A stretch of DNA of 64,000 nt. It comes from Luteitalea sp. TBR-22 (GTDB lineage: Bacteria; Acidobacteriota; Vicinamibacteria; Vicinamibacterales; Vicinamibacteraceae). Position numbers and translations under genes: made by a program. Under the pieces are notes generated by a model. That model made no database searches. It was not told the DNA's origin and saw only the letters and a list, made by a program, of their open reading frames with translations. Positions within the stretch are counted from its first letter, which is position 1, and every line of letters starts with the position of its first letter. The stretch is taken from assembly GCF_016865485.1 (NCBI RefSeq), contig NZ_AP024452.1:6098501-6162500 (forward strand), in the 5' to 3' direction. This document shows positions 7,869 to 16,917 of the stretch, piece by piece.

Positions 7869-9413
7869 ATGCCTCTCCTGCCGTCGCGCGGCCCCTCGTC
7901 CTTCATCGTCCTGCTCGCCACCGCCATGGTCGCGGCCAGCCTCGGCGCCGCGCCGCCCCGCGACCTGCTCGACCCGGACACCGCCGCGCACGTCGCCGGA
8001 CGGACCAGCTTCGGCGCCACGCCCGACCTCGTCCGCCGCATCCAGACCAGGGGCCTGGCCGCCTGGCTCGACGAACAGTTGCGGCCCGAGGCGTCGCCCG
8101 ATGCCGCCCTCGACGCCCGACTGGCCCGCCTGCCGACCCTCGCGATGACGCCGCGGACGCTGGCCGAGACCTACTTCATCCCGGCGCAGGAGCGGCGGCG
8201 CGCTGCCGCCGCGCGGACCGGCGAGGAGGCCGCGCCGATCGGCGAGCCGATGCGGATGGAGGCGCCGGGGCCGGAACGCGCCGTCGTCGTGGAACTCGCC
8301 ACGCAGAAGTTGATGCGGGCGACGAGCGCGGAACGCCAGGTGGAGGAACTGCTCGTCGACTTCTGGTTCAACCACTTCAACGTCTTCGCCGGCAAGGGTC
8401 CGGTGCGGCTGTACGTGCACGACTTCGAGCGCACCGCGATCCGGCCGCACGTGCTCGGGTCGTTCCGCGACATGCTGGGCGCCGTCGCCGGCAGCCCGGC
8501 GATGTTGTTCTACCTCGACAACTGGCAGAGCAGCGCGCCCGGCACGCGCACCCGGCGCGGCCCGATGGGCCTCAACGAGAACTACGCGCGTGAGCTCCTC
8601 GAGCTGCACACGCTCGGCGTGGAGGGCGGCTACACGCAGCAGGACGTCGTCGAGGTCGCCCGCGCGTTCACCGGCTGGACGATCCGGGAGCCGCGGCGCG
8701 GCGGCGAGGCCGTGTTCGACCCGAGGCGCCACGACACCGGGCGCAAGACCGTGCTCGGGCAGGCGCTGGCGCCGGGAGGACGCGACGAGGGCGAGCGCGT
8801 GCTCGACATGCTCGCCAGGCACCCGGCCACCGCCCGGCACCTCGCCCGCAAGCTCGCGGTGCGGTTCGTCTCGGACACGCCGTCCGACGCGCTGGTGGCG
8901 CGGGTGGCGGCGCGCTTCATGGCGACGGGCGGGAACCTGCGCGAGACGACCCGCGCGCTGCTGGAGTCGCCGGAGTTCCTGGCGCCGGCGGCGAGGAGGA
9001 CCAAGATCAAGACGCCGCTGGAGTTCGTGACCAGTGCCTTGCGAGTGCTCGACGCCGACGTCCGGATGGCCGGGCCACTCGCCCAACAGCTGCGTGCCCT
9101 CGGCATGCCGCCCTACTTCGCCGAGCCGCCGACGGGATACAGCGACCAGGCCGGGGCGTGGACCAACGGCGGGGCGCTCGTGCAGCGGATGAACGTGGCC
9201 GTGGCGCTCACCGCCGGCCGGCTGCGCGGCGTCGGGCCGCCGCGGCTGCCGGAGGTCGATGGCGACACGGCGGAGGCGCGGGCCATGGCGATGGCCGAAG
9301 CCCTCCTGCTGCGCGCGCCGTCGCCGGCGACGATGGCGACGATGGCCAGGGCGCGCACGCCGGAGGAGATGGCGGCGCTGCTGATCGGATCACCGGACTT
9401 CCAGCGGAGATAG
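7869..9413 (+). CDS. DUF1800 family protein, exported
   Basis: This 514-residue protein of the DUF1800 family (COG5267) carries family landmarks such as H-V-A-G-R-T-S-F-G-A-T-P near the start, D-F-W-F-N-H-F-N-V-F, L-N-E-N-Y-A-R-E-L-L-E-L-H-T-L-G and D-V-V-E-V-A-R-A-F-T-G-W. A hydrophobic N-terminus suggests export. The molecular function is unknown; these genes almost always pair with DUF1501 genes, as here. In-frame ATGs lie at 7836, 7863 and 7869; the last has AGGGA (7857-7861) 7 bases upstream and is preferred. The next gene begins 2 bases after the stop, so the two should be co-translated. Confidence 0.92.
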   Translation: MPLLPSRGPSSFIVLLATAMVAASLGAAPPRDLLDPDTAAHVAGRTSFGATPDLVRRIQTRGLAAWLDEQLRPEASPDAALDARLARLPTLAMTPRTLAETYFIPAQERRRAAAARTGEEAAPIGEPMRMEAPGPERAVVVELATQKLMRATSAERQVEELLVDFWFNHFNVFAGKGPVRLYVHDFERTAIRPHVLGSFRDMLGAVAGSPAMLFYLDNWQSSAPGTRTRRGPMGLNENYARELLELHTLGVEGGYTQQDVVEVARAFTGWTIREPRRGGEAVFDPRRHDTGRKTVLGQALAPGGRDEGERVLDMLARHPATARHLARKLAVRFVSDTPSDALVARVAARFMATGGNLRETTRALLESPEFLAPAARRTKIKTPLEFVTSALRVLDADVRMAGPLAQQLRALGMPPYFAEPPTGYSDQAGAWTNGGALVQRMNVAVALTAGRLRGVGPPRLPEVDGDTAEARAMAMAEALLLRAPSPATMATMARARTPEEMAALLIGSPDFQRR

Positions 9414-9415
9414 CC

Positions 9416-10645
9416 ATGCACGATCGCCGCATCTTCGTGAAGCGTGGGGCGGTGGCCCTGCTCGCCCTCGGATTCGCACCGGAGTTCCTCGCGCAGGCGG
9501 CGGCTGCGGCGACGCGCCGCCGCAAGGTGCTCGTGGTGGTGTTCCAGCGCGGCGCGGTCGACGGCCTGTCGATGGTCGTGCCGCACGGCGACGCGGCGTA
9601 CTACGCCGCACGCCCGACGATCGCCGTCCCCCGTCCGGGCCGCGACGCGGGCGCGCTCGACCTCGACGGCCATTTCGGCCTGCATCCGGGGCTCGCTCAG
9701 CTGCACGCCCTCTACCGGAACGGCTCGCTCGCCGTCGTCCACGCCTGCGGGTCGCCCGACCCGACGCGATCGCACTTCGACGCGCAGGACTACATGGAGA
9801 GCGGCACGCCCGGCGTCAAGCGCACGCCGGACGGCTGGTTGAACCGGCTCATCGCCCAGCGGCACGACGCGGAGCACGTCGGGGCGATGCGGGCGGTGGC
9901 CCTGTCGTCACGACTGCCCCGCATCCTGCAAGGCGCGGCGCCGACGCTCGCGATGACCAGCGTCGAGCGGATGCGGATCGCCGGCGGTGGCGCCACGGGC
10001 GACGCGTTCGAGGCGCAGTACGCCGCGGCGGCCGATCGCGTGCTGCGCGACACCGGCCGCGAGACCTTCGACGCCATGCGCACGCTGCGCGGCGTCGAGT
10101 CGCGAGGGCCGGCCACGGCCGCTGGCGCGGCATACCCGCGCTCGGCCTTCGGCGACGCGCTGCGGCAGGTGGCGCGCCTCATCAAGGCCGACGTCGGCCT
10201 CGAAGTGGCCTTCGCGGAGGCGGGCGGCTGGGACACGCACGTCAACCAGGGCGGTTCGACCGGCCAGCTCGCGACGCGTCTCGGCGATCTCGGACAGGCG
10301 ATCGGCGCCTTCGTGGCCGATCTGGGCGCCGGCATGCAGGACGTCGTGGTGGTCACGATGTCGGAGTTCGGGCGGACGGTGGCCGAGAACGGGACGCGCG
10401 GCACCGACCACGGCCACGGCAACGCGATGCTGGTGCTCGGCGGGCCCGTGCGCGGCGGCCGCGTGTACGGTCGCTGGCCCGGCCTCGACGTCGCGTCGCG
10501 GGCCGAGGGCCGCGACGTGGCGGTGACGACGGACTTCAGGGACGTGCTGGCCGACGTGATCGCCACGCACCTGGGCGTGGCCGACCTGGGGCCGGTCTTC
10601 CCCGGCCACGCGTGGACACCGGGGCGGCGGCTCGGGCTGGTGTAG
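9416..10645 (+). CDS. DUF1501 family protein (sulfatase-like fold), exported
   Basis: This 409-residue protein begins M-H-D-R-R-I-F-V-K-R-G-A with a hydrophobic stretch, a Tat-like signal. DUF1501 motifs are clear: V-V-F-Q-R-G-A-V-D-G-L, H-F-D-A-Q-D-Y-M-E-S-G, W-D-T-H, and near the C-terminus S-E-F-G-R-T-V with G-T-D-H-G-H-G. The fold is related to alkaline phosphatases and sulfatases and the Asp/His clusters suggest metal binding, but no reaction is established. It forms a tight pair with DUF1800 (2-base gap). Confidence 0.92.
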   Translation: MHDRRIFVKRGAVALLALGFAPEFLAQAAAAATRRRKVLVVVFQRGAVDGLSMVVPHGDAAYYAARPTIAVPRPGRDAGALDLDGHFGLHPGLAQLHALYRNGSLAVVHACGSPDPTRSHFDAQDYMESGTPGVKRTPDGWLNRLIAQRHDAEHVGAMRAVALSSRLPRILQGAAPTLAMTSVERMRIAGGGATGDAFEAQYAAAADRVLRDTGRETFDAMRTLRGVESRGPATAAGAAYPRSAFGDALRQVARLIKADVGLEVAFAEAGGWDTHVNQGGSTGQLATRLGDLGQAIGAFVADLGAGMQDVVVVTMSEFGRTVAENGTRGTDHGHGNAMLVLGGPVRGGRVYGRWPGLDVASRAEGRDVAVTTDFRDVLADVIATHLGVADLGPVFPGHAWTPGRRLGLV

Positions 10646-10804
10646 GGCAACCGCCGGCGACGGGCGGGCGGCAGGCGGCCTGAACTTCCGCGCGGCGGGT
10701 TCGTAGGATTCAAGGGAAGGACGCGGTCTCCCTGGGCACCGAAGCGCGCCGCGCGAAGGTGGCCGACCGCGCCGTTGGTCGTTCCCGCGGAGGCGGGTCA
10801 CGCC

Positions 10805-11032
10805 GTGCGCAGCACCCTGAGGTCCGTGAAGTTCCTGTTCACCGCGCCGCTCATCCTGGCGCTGCTCGTGGTGATCAACCTGATGACGTGGGACGGGCAG
10901 TGGTGGGTGCAGTGGCCGGCGCTCGGCCTCGGCATCGCCTGGGTGATCAGCCTGCTCCGTGTCCTTCGCGCGGTGGTCGTCGGGGGCGGGCTGGCCGCCC
11001 TCGCCGCGGTGCTGCTGAACCGGCGAACCTAG
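10805..11032 (+). CDS. Small two-helix membrane protein (2TM-domain-like)
   Basis: This 75-residue protein has two predicted membrane helices (L-F-T-A-P-L-I-L-A-L-L-V-V-I-N-L and a second after W-D-G-Q-W-W-V-Q-W-P). The layout resembles the small 2TM domain family, with an aromatic loop between helices. GTG 10805 is preferred because GGAGG lies at 10789-10793; a longer frame to 10775 runs through a degenerate REP-like stretch. The function is unknown. Confidence 0.55.
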   Translation: MRSTLRSVKFLFTAPLILALLVVINLMTWDGQWWVQWPALGLGIAWVISLLRVLRAVVVGGGLAALAAVLLNRRT

Positions 11033-11038
11033 GGGGGG

Positions 11039-12304
11039 TCAGAAGGCTTCCTGGATGCCGAGGTAGATACCTCGACTCCCCCGCTCGCCGAAGCCGACGT
11101 CGAACGTCAGGTTGGTTCGCGACCGCTTGTCGAGCAGCAGTCGAAGGCCCGCACCGGCGCCCGGGGCGAATCGCTCGAACAGGCGCTGCCCCCCGCCGAC
11201 GTCGGACACGGTCGTCGTATTGGCGAAGGCGACCCAGCCCAGGAGACCGTTCCTGGTAATCGTGCCGCGGTACTCGACCTCGAGGAACGCGAGGCTCTGT
11301 CCCCGGAAGTACCCCTCGGCATAACCGCGGCCCGAGTGCCCGTACGTGTCGCTGCCGGTCGCGGGCAGGCCGAAGTAGGGCGCCACGCCGCTGGTGACCA
11401 GGTCGGCATACGCCCAGGCGGCGAGCTTGTGACGTCCGGTCGGCGAGAGCCGGTGGTAGGTGCGCAGGTCGACGTTCACCTTCGCCCACCGCGAGTCGCC
11501 TCCAAGGAATCCCTCGAACATCGTGCGGTAGCTGGCGCGCGCCAGGCTCCCGCGCTCGGCGTTGATGAAGTTGTCGCGACTGTCCCAGACCACTTCGACG
11601 CTCGGCCCCGCCGACACCTGCGTGTCGAGCGGCAGGCCATTGGCGAGGCTGTACTGGACGAACGAGGACCCCGGCCACCTCTCCTCGGCGTCCTCGGCGG
11701 GACGCACGTTGACGTGGCTGTCGAAGTGCAGGCCGCCACCCACGTACAGATGCGGCGCCACGCTGTAGTAGCCGGACTGGTACAGGCGGTAGAAGTCGAA
11801 GCGCGCCAGTTGGCCCGGTGCCCGCTGGTTGTCGGGGCCGAGCGGGTACGTGTCGAGCGACGTCCACTGGAAGCGATGATCGCCCTCGGCCCGCCAGCGG
11901 TCGCCGTCGCCGAACATCGTCGTGCGCGCGCTGACACCTGCCTGCCTCCTGGTGGTCACCGTCGCGCTGACGACGCTCGACGAGATGCGCGTGGTCACGG
12001 GGTCGCCCCGGTAGAAGGCGACGCTGCCGGCCGCACCGAAAATGGCGCCCGTGGACGGCTTGGCGCCGATGATCGGCGCGAACAGCAGCATCCGCTTCCG
12101 GTAGTCGAAGGGCGCCTCCGGCGTGTCCTTGTGGCGGAGCTTGCGGAGCAGGTCCGCCATGTCGAGCGTCTCGACCGGCGGCGGCGCGGCCTCGGCAGGC
12201 GCACTCGTCTGGCCCGCCGCGGGTACCGCACCCGAGACCAGGGACGCGACCAGCAGGATGGCGACGACGACGAGGCGTACGGTGGTGGGGCGGGCGATGC
12301 TCAC
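11039..12304 (-). CDS. BamA/surface-antigen-like outer membrane protein, copy 1
   Basis: This 421-residue protein has a signal peptide and a short Pro/Ala-rich linker, then a long region of alternating beta strands ending in I-Q-E-A-F. The final aromatic residue and G-A-G-A-G-L-R-L-L motif are typical of Omp85-type barrels (bacterial surface antigen domain). No POTRA domain is visible. GTG 12304 is preferred because it opens the signal peptide directly and GAGG lies about 9 bases upstream; an ATG at 12349 overlaps a TATGAT that looks like a -10 box. It is a tandem paralogue of the next gene on the same strand, with very similar sequence from the L-R-K-L-R-H-K motif onward. Confidence 0.8.
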   Translation of the reverse strand: MSIARPTTVRLVVVAILLVASLVSGAVPAAGQTSAPAEAAPPPVETLDMADLLRKLRHKDTPEAPFDYRKRMLLFAPIIGAKPSTGAIFGAAGSVAFYRGDPVTTRISSSVVSATVTTRRQAGVSARTTMFGDGDRWRAEGDHRFQWTSLDTYPLGPDNQRAPGQLARFDFYRLYQSGYYSVAPHLYVGGGLHFDSHVNVRPAEDAEERWPGSSFVQYSLANGLPLDTQVSAGPSVEVVWDSRDNFINAERGSLARASYRTMFEGFLGGDSRWAKVNVDLRTYHRLSPTGRHKLAAWAYADLVTSGVAPYFGLPATGSDTYGHSGRGYAEGYFRGQSLAFLEVEYRGTITRNGLLGWVAFANTTTVSDVGGGQRLFERFAPGAGAGLRLLLDKRSRTNLTFDVGFGERGSRGIYLGIQEAF

Positions 12305-12344
12305 AAGGGAGATCCTCGGACGCCGCACGGCACCGGGACCTTGA

Positions 12345-12350
12345 ATCATA
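12345..12350 (-). promoter_or_regulatory. Possible -10 box (TATGAT) of BamA-like copy 1
   Basis: TATGAT on the complement, about 40 bases before GTG 12304. It would give a short leader containing the GAGG ribosome binding site. I saw no convincing -35. Confidence 0.35.
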
Positions 12351-12534
12351 GCGTGGCAGGACGCGACCGCCGCCCCGCGGTCCGCCGCCGCCCATCGGGT
12401 GACCGTCCCTCGTGTGCCCGTCACTGGTCGCGTATCTCCCGGTCCCTGCTCCGTTGTCTCCCTCGTGACTGGCGTCCGCGTTCCTTGTCCCTTGCACCGC
12501 AAGGTGCGCAAGGACCTGCTGCGCGCAGGGCCGG

Positions 12535-13809
12535 TCAGAAGGCTTCCTGGATGGCCAGGTAGACGCCGCGACTGCCGCGCTCGCCGAACCCCAGGTCGAA
12601 GGCGAGGTTGGTCTTCGATCGCTTGTTGAGGAGCAGCCGGAGGCCCGCGCCGGCGCCCGGCGCGAAGTGGTCGAACAGCCGCTCGCCCTCGAGGCTGTTG
12701 GACACGGTGGTCGCGTTGGCGAAGGCCACCCAGCCGAGCAGGCCGTTCCTGGTGATGCCGCCGCGGTACTCCACTTCGAAGGTCGCCAGCTTCTCGCCGC
12801 GGAAGTGGCCCTCGGCGTAGCCGCGCCCTGAACGCCCGTAGCCGTCGCTGGCGGTAGAGGGCAGGTCGAAGTAGGGCGCCACGCCGTTCACCACCATGTC
12901 GGCGTACGCCCACGCCGCGAGCTTGTGCCGTCCGTCGTCGGAGAGGCGCCGGTAGGTGCGCAGGTCGATGTTGACCTTCTCCCAGCGGCTGTCGCCGCCG
13001 AGGAACCCGTCGAACATCACGCGGTAGCTCGCGCGCGCCAGGCTCCCGTGGTCGGCATTGATGAAGCTGTCGCGGCTGTCCCAGATCACCTCGGCGCTCG
13101 GGCCGGCGGAGATCTGCGTGTCGAGCGGCAGCCCGTTGGCGCTGCTGTACAGCACGTACGGCGACTGCGTCCAGGCCTCTTCTTCTCCCTCGGCGGCCCT
13201 GACGTCGGCGTGGCTGTCGAAGTGGAGTCCGCCACCGACGAACAGGTTGGGGCGCACGCGGAAGTAGCCGGACTGGTACAGGCGGTAGAAGTCGAAGCGC
13301 GCCAGCTGCGGCTCCGCTTCAGCCGTGGCGACGCCGAGTCCGAACGTGTCCAGCGAGGTCCACTGGAACCGGTAGTCCACCTCGCCGCGCCAACGGTCGT
13401 CGCCGCCGAACATCGTGGTGCGGACGCTGATGCCCGCCTGCTTCTTGCTGGTCACGGTGGCGCTCGCCACGCTCGACGAGATGTGCGTGGTAGCCGGATC
13501 GCCCCGATAGAACGCGACGTTTCCGGCGCCCCCGATGATCACGCCCGACGACGGCTTGACGCCGATGACGGGCGCGACCGCGCGCATGCGCTGCCTGGGA
13601 TCGAACGCGCCGGTCGGCGCCTCCTTGTGTCGCCACTTGCGAATCAGGTCGGCCACGTCCACCTGGCCCGCGGGCGAGCCGGAGGCGGCCGGTGACTCCG
13701 CCGAGGGCGGTGGCGGGGGCGGCGCGGGCGCAGGCGACTGGGCCAGCACGGTCCCCGGCGCCAGGGGCAGCGACGCGATCAGCAGGGCGGCGCACCGGAA
13801 GAGTCGCAT
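12535..13809 (-). CDS. BamA/surface-antigen-like outer membrane protein, copy 2
   Basis: This 424-residue protein has a signal peptide ending near V-L-A-Q, a proline-rich linker (about 25-37), the same R-K-W-R-H-K-E motif as copy 1, and an Omp85-like barrel ending in I-Q-E-A-F. Stretches such as F-Y-R-L-Y-Q-S-G-Y and R-N-G-L-L-G-W-V-A-F-A-N are shared with copy 1, so the two arose by tandem duplication. The 230-base gap to copy 1 holds imperfect repeats and a small hairpin with CCTTGCACC/AAGGTGCGCAAGG arms but no gene. A role in outer membrane protein or lipid handling is inference only. Confidence 0.82.
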   Translation of the reverse strand: MRLFRCAALLIASLPLAPGTVLAQSPAPAPPPPPPSAESPAASGSPAGQVDVADLIRKWRHKEAPTGAFDPRQRMRAVAPVIGVKPSSGVIIGGAGNVAFYRGDPATTHISSSVASATVTSKKQAGISVRTTMFGGDDRWRGEVDYRFQWTSLDTFGLGVATAEAEPQLARFDFYRLYQSGYFRVRPNLFVGGGLHFDSHADVRAAEGEEEAWTQSPYVLYSSANGLPLDTQISAGPSAEVIWDSRDSFINADHGSLARASYRVMFDGFLGGDSRWEKVNIDLRTYRRLSDDGRHKLAAWAYADMVVNGVAPYFDLPSTASDGYGRSGRGYAEGHFRGEKLATFEVEYRGGITRNGLLGWVAFANATTVSNSLEGERLFDHFAPGAGAGLRLLLNKRSKTNLAFDLGFGERGSRGVYLAIQEAF

Positions 13810-13927
13810 GGGTCATTGTCGTGGATCGGGAGCACCCTTGCCGATGGGCGGCGCCCGACGGCGTCGAGGGCGACCCGCGGCCACGTCCTGCCGGCGAATG
13901 TACGGCGTCTCGTCGGGCGAGGCAGGA

Positions 13928-13956
13928 TTGAGTCAGGCGACCGAGTGCGTTCTAAT
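13928..13956 (+). promoter_or_regulatory. Promoter of the Gfo/Idh/MocA-DUF885 operon
   Basis: TTGAGT (13928-13933) and TCTAAT (13951-13956) are separated by 17 bases, close to the housekeeping consensus. The predicted start of transcription is near 13963, one base before a GTG that opens a 32-codon frame ending at 14062. The rest of 13810-14058 holds no other gene. Confidence 0.6.
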
Positions 13957-14058
13957 CACGGGCGTGAACGCATCCGCCCTTTCCGCTCGCCGCCCCGTCT
14001 GCAGCCGGTCCCACTCCACCGCTTTCCCAGGCCGCGTCGCGGCCGTGGAGGCTCGCCA

Positions 14059-15084
14059 GTGAGCGCCCGTCCGGTCAACGTCGGCGTCGTCGGGCTCGGC
14101 TTCATGGGCCTCACCCACATCAACGCGTACCGGAAGATCGAAGGCGTCAACGTCGTCGCGGTGTGCGACGCGGTGCGGCAGCCGGTCAACGGCGTGCTCG
14201 GCGGCATCGCCGGCAACGTCGCCGGGTCCGACACGGTGGACCTCGGGCCGAACTGCCGCGCCTACACGAAGATCGAGGACCTGCTCGCCGACGGCGAGGT
14301 GGAGCTCGTGGACCTGTGCGTGCCGACGCCGCTGCACGTGCCGCAGACGCTGGCCTCGCTGCAGGCCGGCAAGCACGTGATCTGCGAGAAGCCGCTGGCG
14401 CGCACCTCGGGCGAGTCGCGGAAGATCGTCGAGGCCGCCGCGGCCGCCAGGACGTTCTTCATGCCGGCGATGTGCATGCGCTTCTGGCCCGGCTGGGCGT
14501 GGCTGAAGCAGCTGAAGGCCGACGGCACGTACGGGCAGATTCTCACGGCGCGGTTCCGCCGCGTGTCGGCACCCCCGGGCTGGAGCCGCGACAGCTACTT
14601 CAAGGGCGGCGAGTCGGGCGGCGCGCTGTTCGACCTGCACGTGCACGACACCGACTTCGTGCAGTTCCTGTTCGGGCGGCCGAGCGCCGTGTTCTCGACC
14701 GGCGTCAGCCGCTTCAGCGGCGCCACCGACCATGTCGTGACGCAGTACGTGGTGCCGGGCGGCGCCACCGTGTACTCCGAGGGCAGCTGGCTGATGGCGA
14801 GCGGCTTCGCGATGTCGTACACGGTGATGTTCGAGCGGGCGACGATCGACTACGACTCGGCGCGCGGCGACAACGCGCTGCAGGTGCTCGAGGAAGGCAA
14901 GGACCCGCGCGTCGTCGTGCCCGAGGGCCCCGACGGCTACGTCGGCGAGCTGCAGCACCTGATCGCGTCGATCCGCAGCGGCACGGCACCGACGATCGTC
15001 ACGGCGCAGGACGGCTTGAGCGCCGTCGAGATCTGCGAGGCCGAGGAGAAGTCGGTGGCCACGGGCCAGGTGGTCACGCTCTGA
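14059..15084 (+). CDS. Gfo/Idh/MocA family NAD(P)-dependent oxidoreductase
   Basis: This 341-residue protein has an N-terminal dinucleotide motif G-V-V-G-L-G-F-M-G-L and the family signature C-E-K-P-L-A-R-T near residue 110, then a C-terminal alpha/beta domain with H-V-H-D-T-D-F-V. Members oxidise or reduce sugars, inositols or related compounds; the substrate is unknown. GTG 14059 has GGAGG 7 bases upstream (14047-14051). Its stop overlaps the start of the next gene (TGATG), so the two are translationally coupled. Confidence 0.9.
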   Translation: MSARPVNVGVVGLGFMGLTHINAYRKIEGVNVVAVCDAVRQPVNGVLGGIAGNVAGSDTVDLGPNCRAYTKIEDLLADGEVELVDLCVPTPLHVPQTLASLQAGKHVICEKPLARTSGESRKIVEAAAAARTFFMPAMCMRFWPGWAWLKQLKADGTYGQILTARFRRVSAPPGWSRDSYFKGGESGGALFDLHVHDTDFVQFLFGRPSAVFSTGVSRFSGATDHVVTQYVVPGGATVYSEGSWLMASGFAMSYTVMFERATIDYDSARGDNALQVLEEGKDPRVVVPEGPDGYVGELQHLIASIRSGTAPTIVTAQDGLSAVEICEAEEKSVATGQVVTL

Positions 15085-16820
15085 TGCGTGCCGGCTGGGC
15101 GGCCGCGCTGCTGTGCGTCGCACTCGCGGCAGCGTCAGTGGCCGCCCAGGGGGCCGCGGATCGGGAATCGTCGCTCGGCGGGCAGCCCGGCGGCAGCAGT
15201 GCGACGACGTACGCACGGTTGCTGGACCTGTTCCGCGAATGGCGGACGTTCGAGGAACCGCCTCGCGTCGATGGCGTGCCCGACTACACGCCGGCAACCA
15301 ACACGCGGCGCCTCGCCGAGTTGACGCGCCTGCAGCAGCGCCTGCAGGCGATCGACACCACCGGCTGGTCGATTCCACAGAAGGTCGACCAGCACCTGGT
15401 GCGCGCCGAGATGAACGGCATGCAGTACCACCTCACGGTGCTGCAGCCCTTCGCGCGCGACCCCGCCTATTACGCGTCGATCAGGACCGAGGAGAGCGAC
15501 ACGCCGGCCGAGGAGGGCCCGGTCATCCACGGGGTGATCCGGCTGTGGAAGTACGGCATCTGGCCGCGCACGGTGCTCGAGAAGGCGCGGCCGCTCACCG
15601 ACGAGGAGACGACGCGCCTCGCCACCGAACTGCGCACGATTCCGCGACTGCTCGCACAGGCGCGCGTCAACCTCGCCGGCGCCAATGCGCGCGACCTGTG
15701 GATCGGCGGCGTGCGAGCCTTCGAGGAGCAGGCCGAGGCGCTCGAGCGCCTGCAGGCCGTGGTGAAGGCATCGACGGCCGTCAACGGCACGCCCGCGCTG
15801 ATCACGTCCATCGAGGCGGCCCATGTCGCGACGCGCGACTTCGCGCAGTGGCTGCGCGACGAGACGCCCAGGCGCACCGGCCCGTCGGGCATCGGCAAGG
15901 CGCAGTACACCTGGTTCCTGCGCAACGTGCTGCTCGTGCCGCTCTCGTGGGAGGACGAGCTCACGATCACCCGTCGCGAACTCGCGCGCGCCCACGCCTC
16001 GCTGCGGCTGGAGGAACAACGGAACAAGGCGCTGCCGCCGATGCCCGTGGCCGACTCCCCCGAAGCGTACCGCGCGCTGCAGGACAAGGCCATCGCGTCG
16101 TATCTCGACTTCATCCGACGCACTGACCTGCTGACGATGCAGCCGTGGATGGAGCAGGCGCTGCGCGAGCGGATGCCCGGGTTCGCGCCCGAGGCCACCC
16201 GCAACTTCTTCGCGCAGGGCAACCATCGCGACCCGCGGCCGTTGTGGACGCACCTCTATCACTGGTGGGACAACTGGCGGCTGCGCCAGGCCGATCACCC
16301 GAGCCCGATCCGTCGTGGGCCACTGCTCTACAACGTGTGGATGAGCCGCGCCGAGGGCATGGCGACGTCCATGGAGGAGTGGATGATGCACGCGGGCCTG
16401 TACGACGACAGCCCGCGGTCGCGCGAGATCGTGTGGATCATGCTGATCGCCCGGGCGGCGCGTGGCCTCGGCAACCTGTACGCCCACGCCAACACGCTGA
16501 CGATGGCCGAGGCCGGCGACATCCACGTGAACTGGACGCCGCGTGGCTGGATGCGCCGCGATCCGCTCCTCGGCTTCGAGCAGCACCTGTACCTGCGCCA
16601 GCCCGGCTACGGCGCGAGCTACGTCACGGGCGGCCGGCTGATGGAAGAGGTGATCGCCGAGCGTGCCCGGCAGCTCGGCGACCAGTTCTCGATGCGCCGG
16701 TTCTTCGACGAGGTCGACCGCGCGGGCATGATCCCCGTGTCGCTGATCTACTGGGAACTCACCGGCGACGACCGGATGGTGCGGGAACTGGGCGGCACGG
16801 AACCACTGCCGCCGAGGTGA
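15084..16820 (+). CDS. DUF885 family exported protein lacking the zinc motif
   Basis: This 578-residue protein has a signal peptide ending near V-A-A-Q-G. The C-terminal half follows DUF885 (COG4805): S-R-A-E-G-M-A-T-S-M-E-E-W, L-I-A-R-A-A-R-G-L-G, Q-P-G-Y-G-A-S-Y-V-T-G-G, and R-R-F-F-D-E-V. Many DUF885 proteins carry H-E-x-x-P-G-H, suggesting a metallopeptidase; here the equivalent region reads T-H-L-Y-H-W-W-D-N-W and the Glu is absent, so peptidase activity is doubtful. It overlaps the upstream oxidoreductase by TGATG. Confidence 0.7.
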   Translation: MRAGWAAALLCVALAAASVAAQGAADRESSLGGQPGGSSATTYARLLDLFREWRTFEEPPRVDGVPDYTPATNTRRLAELTRLQQRLQAIDTTGWSIPQKVDQHLVRAEMNGMQYHLTVLQPFARDPAYYASIRTEESDTPAEEGPVIHGVIRLWKYGIWPRTVLEKARPLTDEETTRLATELRTIPRLLAQARVNLAGANARDLWIGGVRAFEEQAEALERLQAVVKASTAVNGTPALITSIEAAHVATRDFAQWLRDETPRRTGPSGIGKAQYTWFLRNVLLVPLSWEDELTITRRELARAHASLRLEEQRNKALPPMPVADSPEAYRALQDKAIASYLDFIRRTDLLTMQPWMEQALRERMPGFAPEATRNFFAQGNHRDPRPLWTHLYHWWDNWRLRQADHPSPIRRGPLLYNVWMSRAEGMATSMEEWMMHAGLYDDSPRSREIVWIMLIARAARGLGNLYAHANTLTMAEAGDIHVNWTPRGWMRRDPLLGFEQHLYLRQPGYGASYVTGGRLMEEVIAERARQLGDQFSMRRFFDEVDRAGMIPVSLIYWELTGDDRMVRELGGTEPLPPR

Positions 16821-16842
16821 TTTCGCGGTTACGGGCCTTTGC

Positions 16843-16866
16843 GTAGCCGTCGCGCTTGCGCGACGG
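16843..16866. repeat. GTAG-type REP hairpin between convergent genes
   Basis: GTAG is followed by a perfect 9-bp stem (CCGTCGCGC/GCGCGACGG) with a TT loop. It lies between two genes that end towards each other and may also terminate transcription. Confidence 0.75.
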
Positions 16867-16917
16867 TCGCGGCTGCCTCGATGAGCGTCGGAGGGGTGCG
16901 ACAGCCGAGAGGTCAGC

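Noticed and set aside
12305-12913. Extension of the BamA-like copy 1 frame into copy 2
   Set aside because: The frame stays open through the gap and into the upstream paralogue in another frame, but a signal peptide starts at GTG 12304 with a ribosome binding site.
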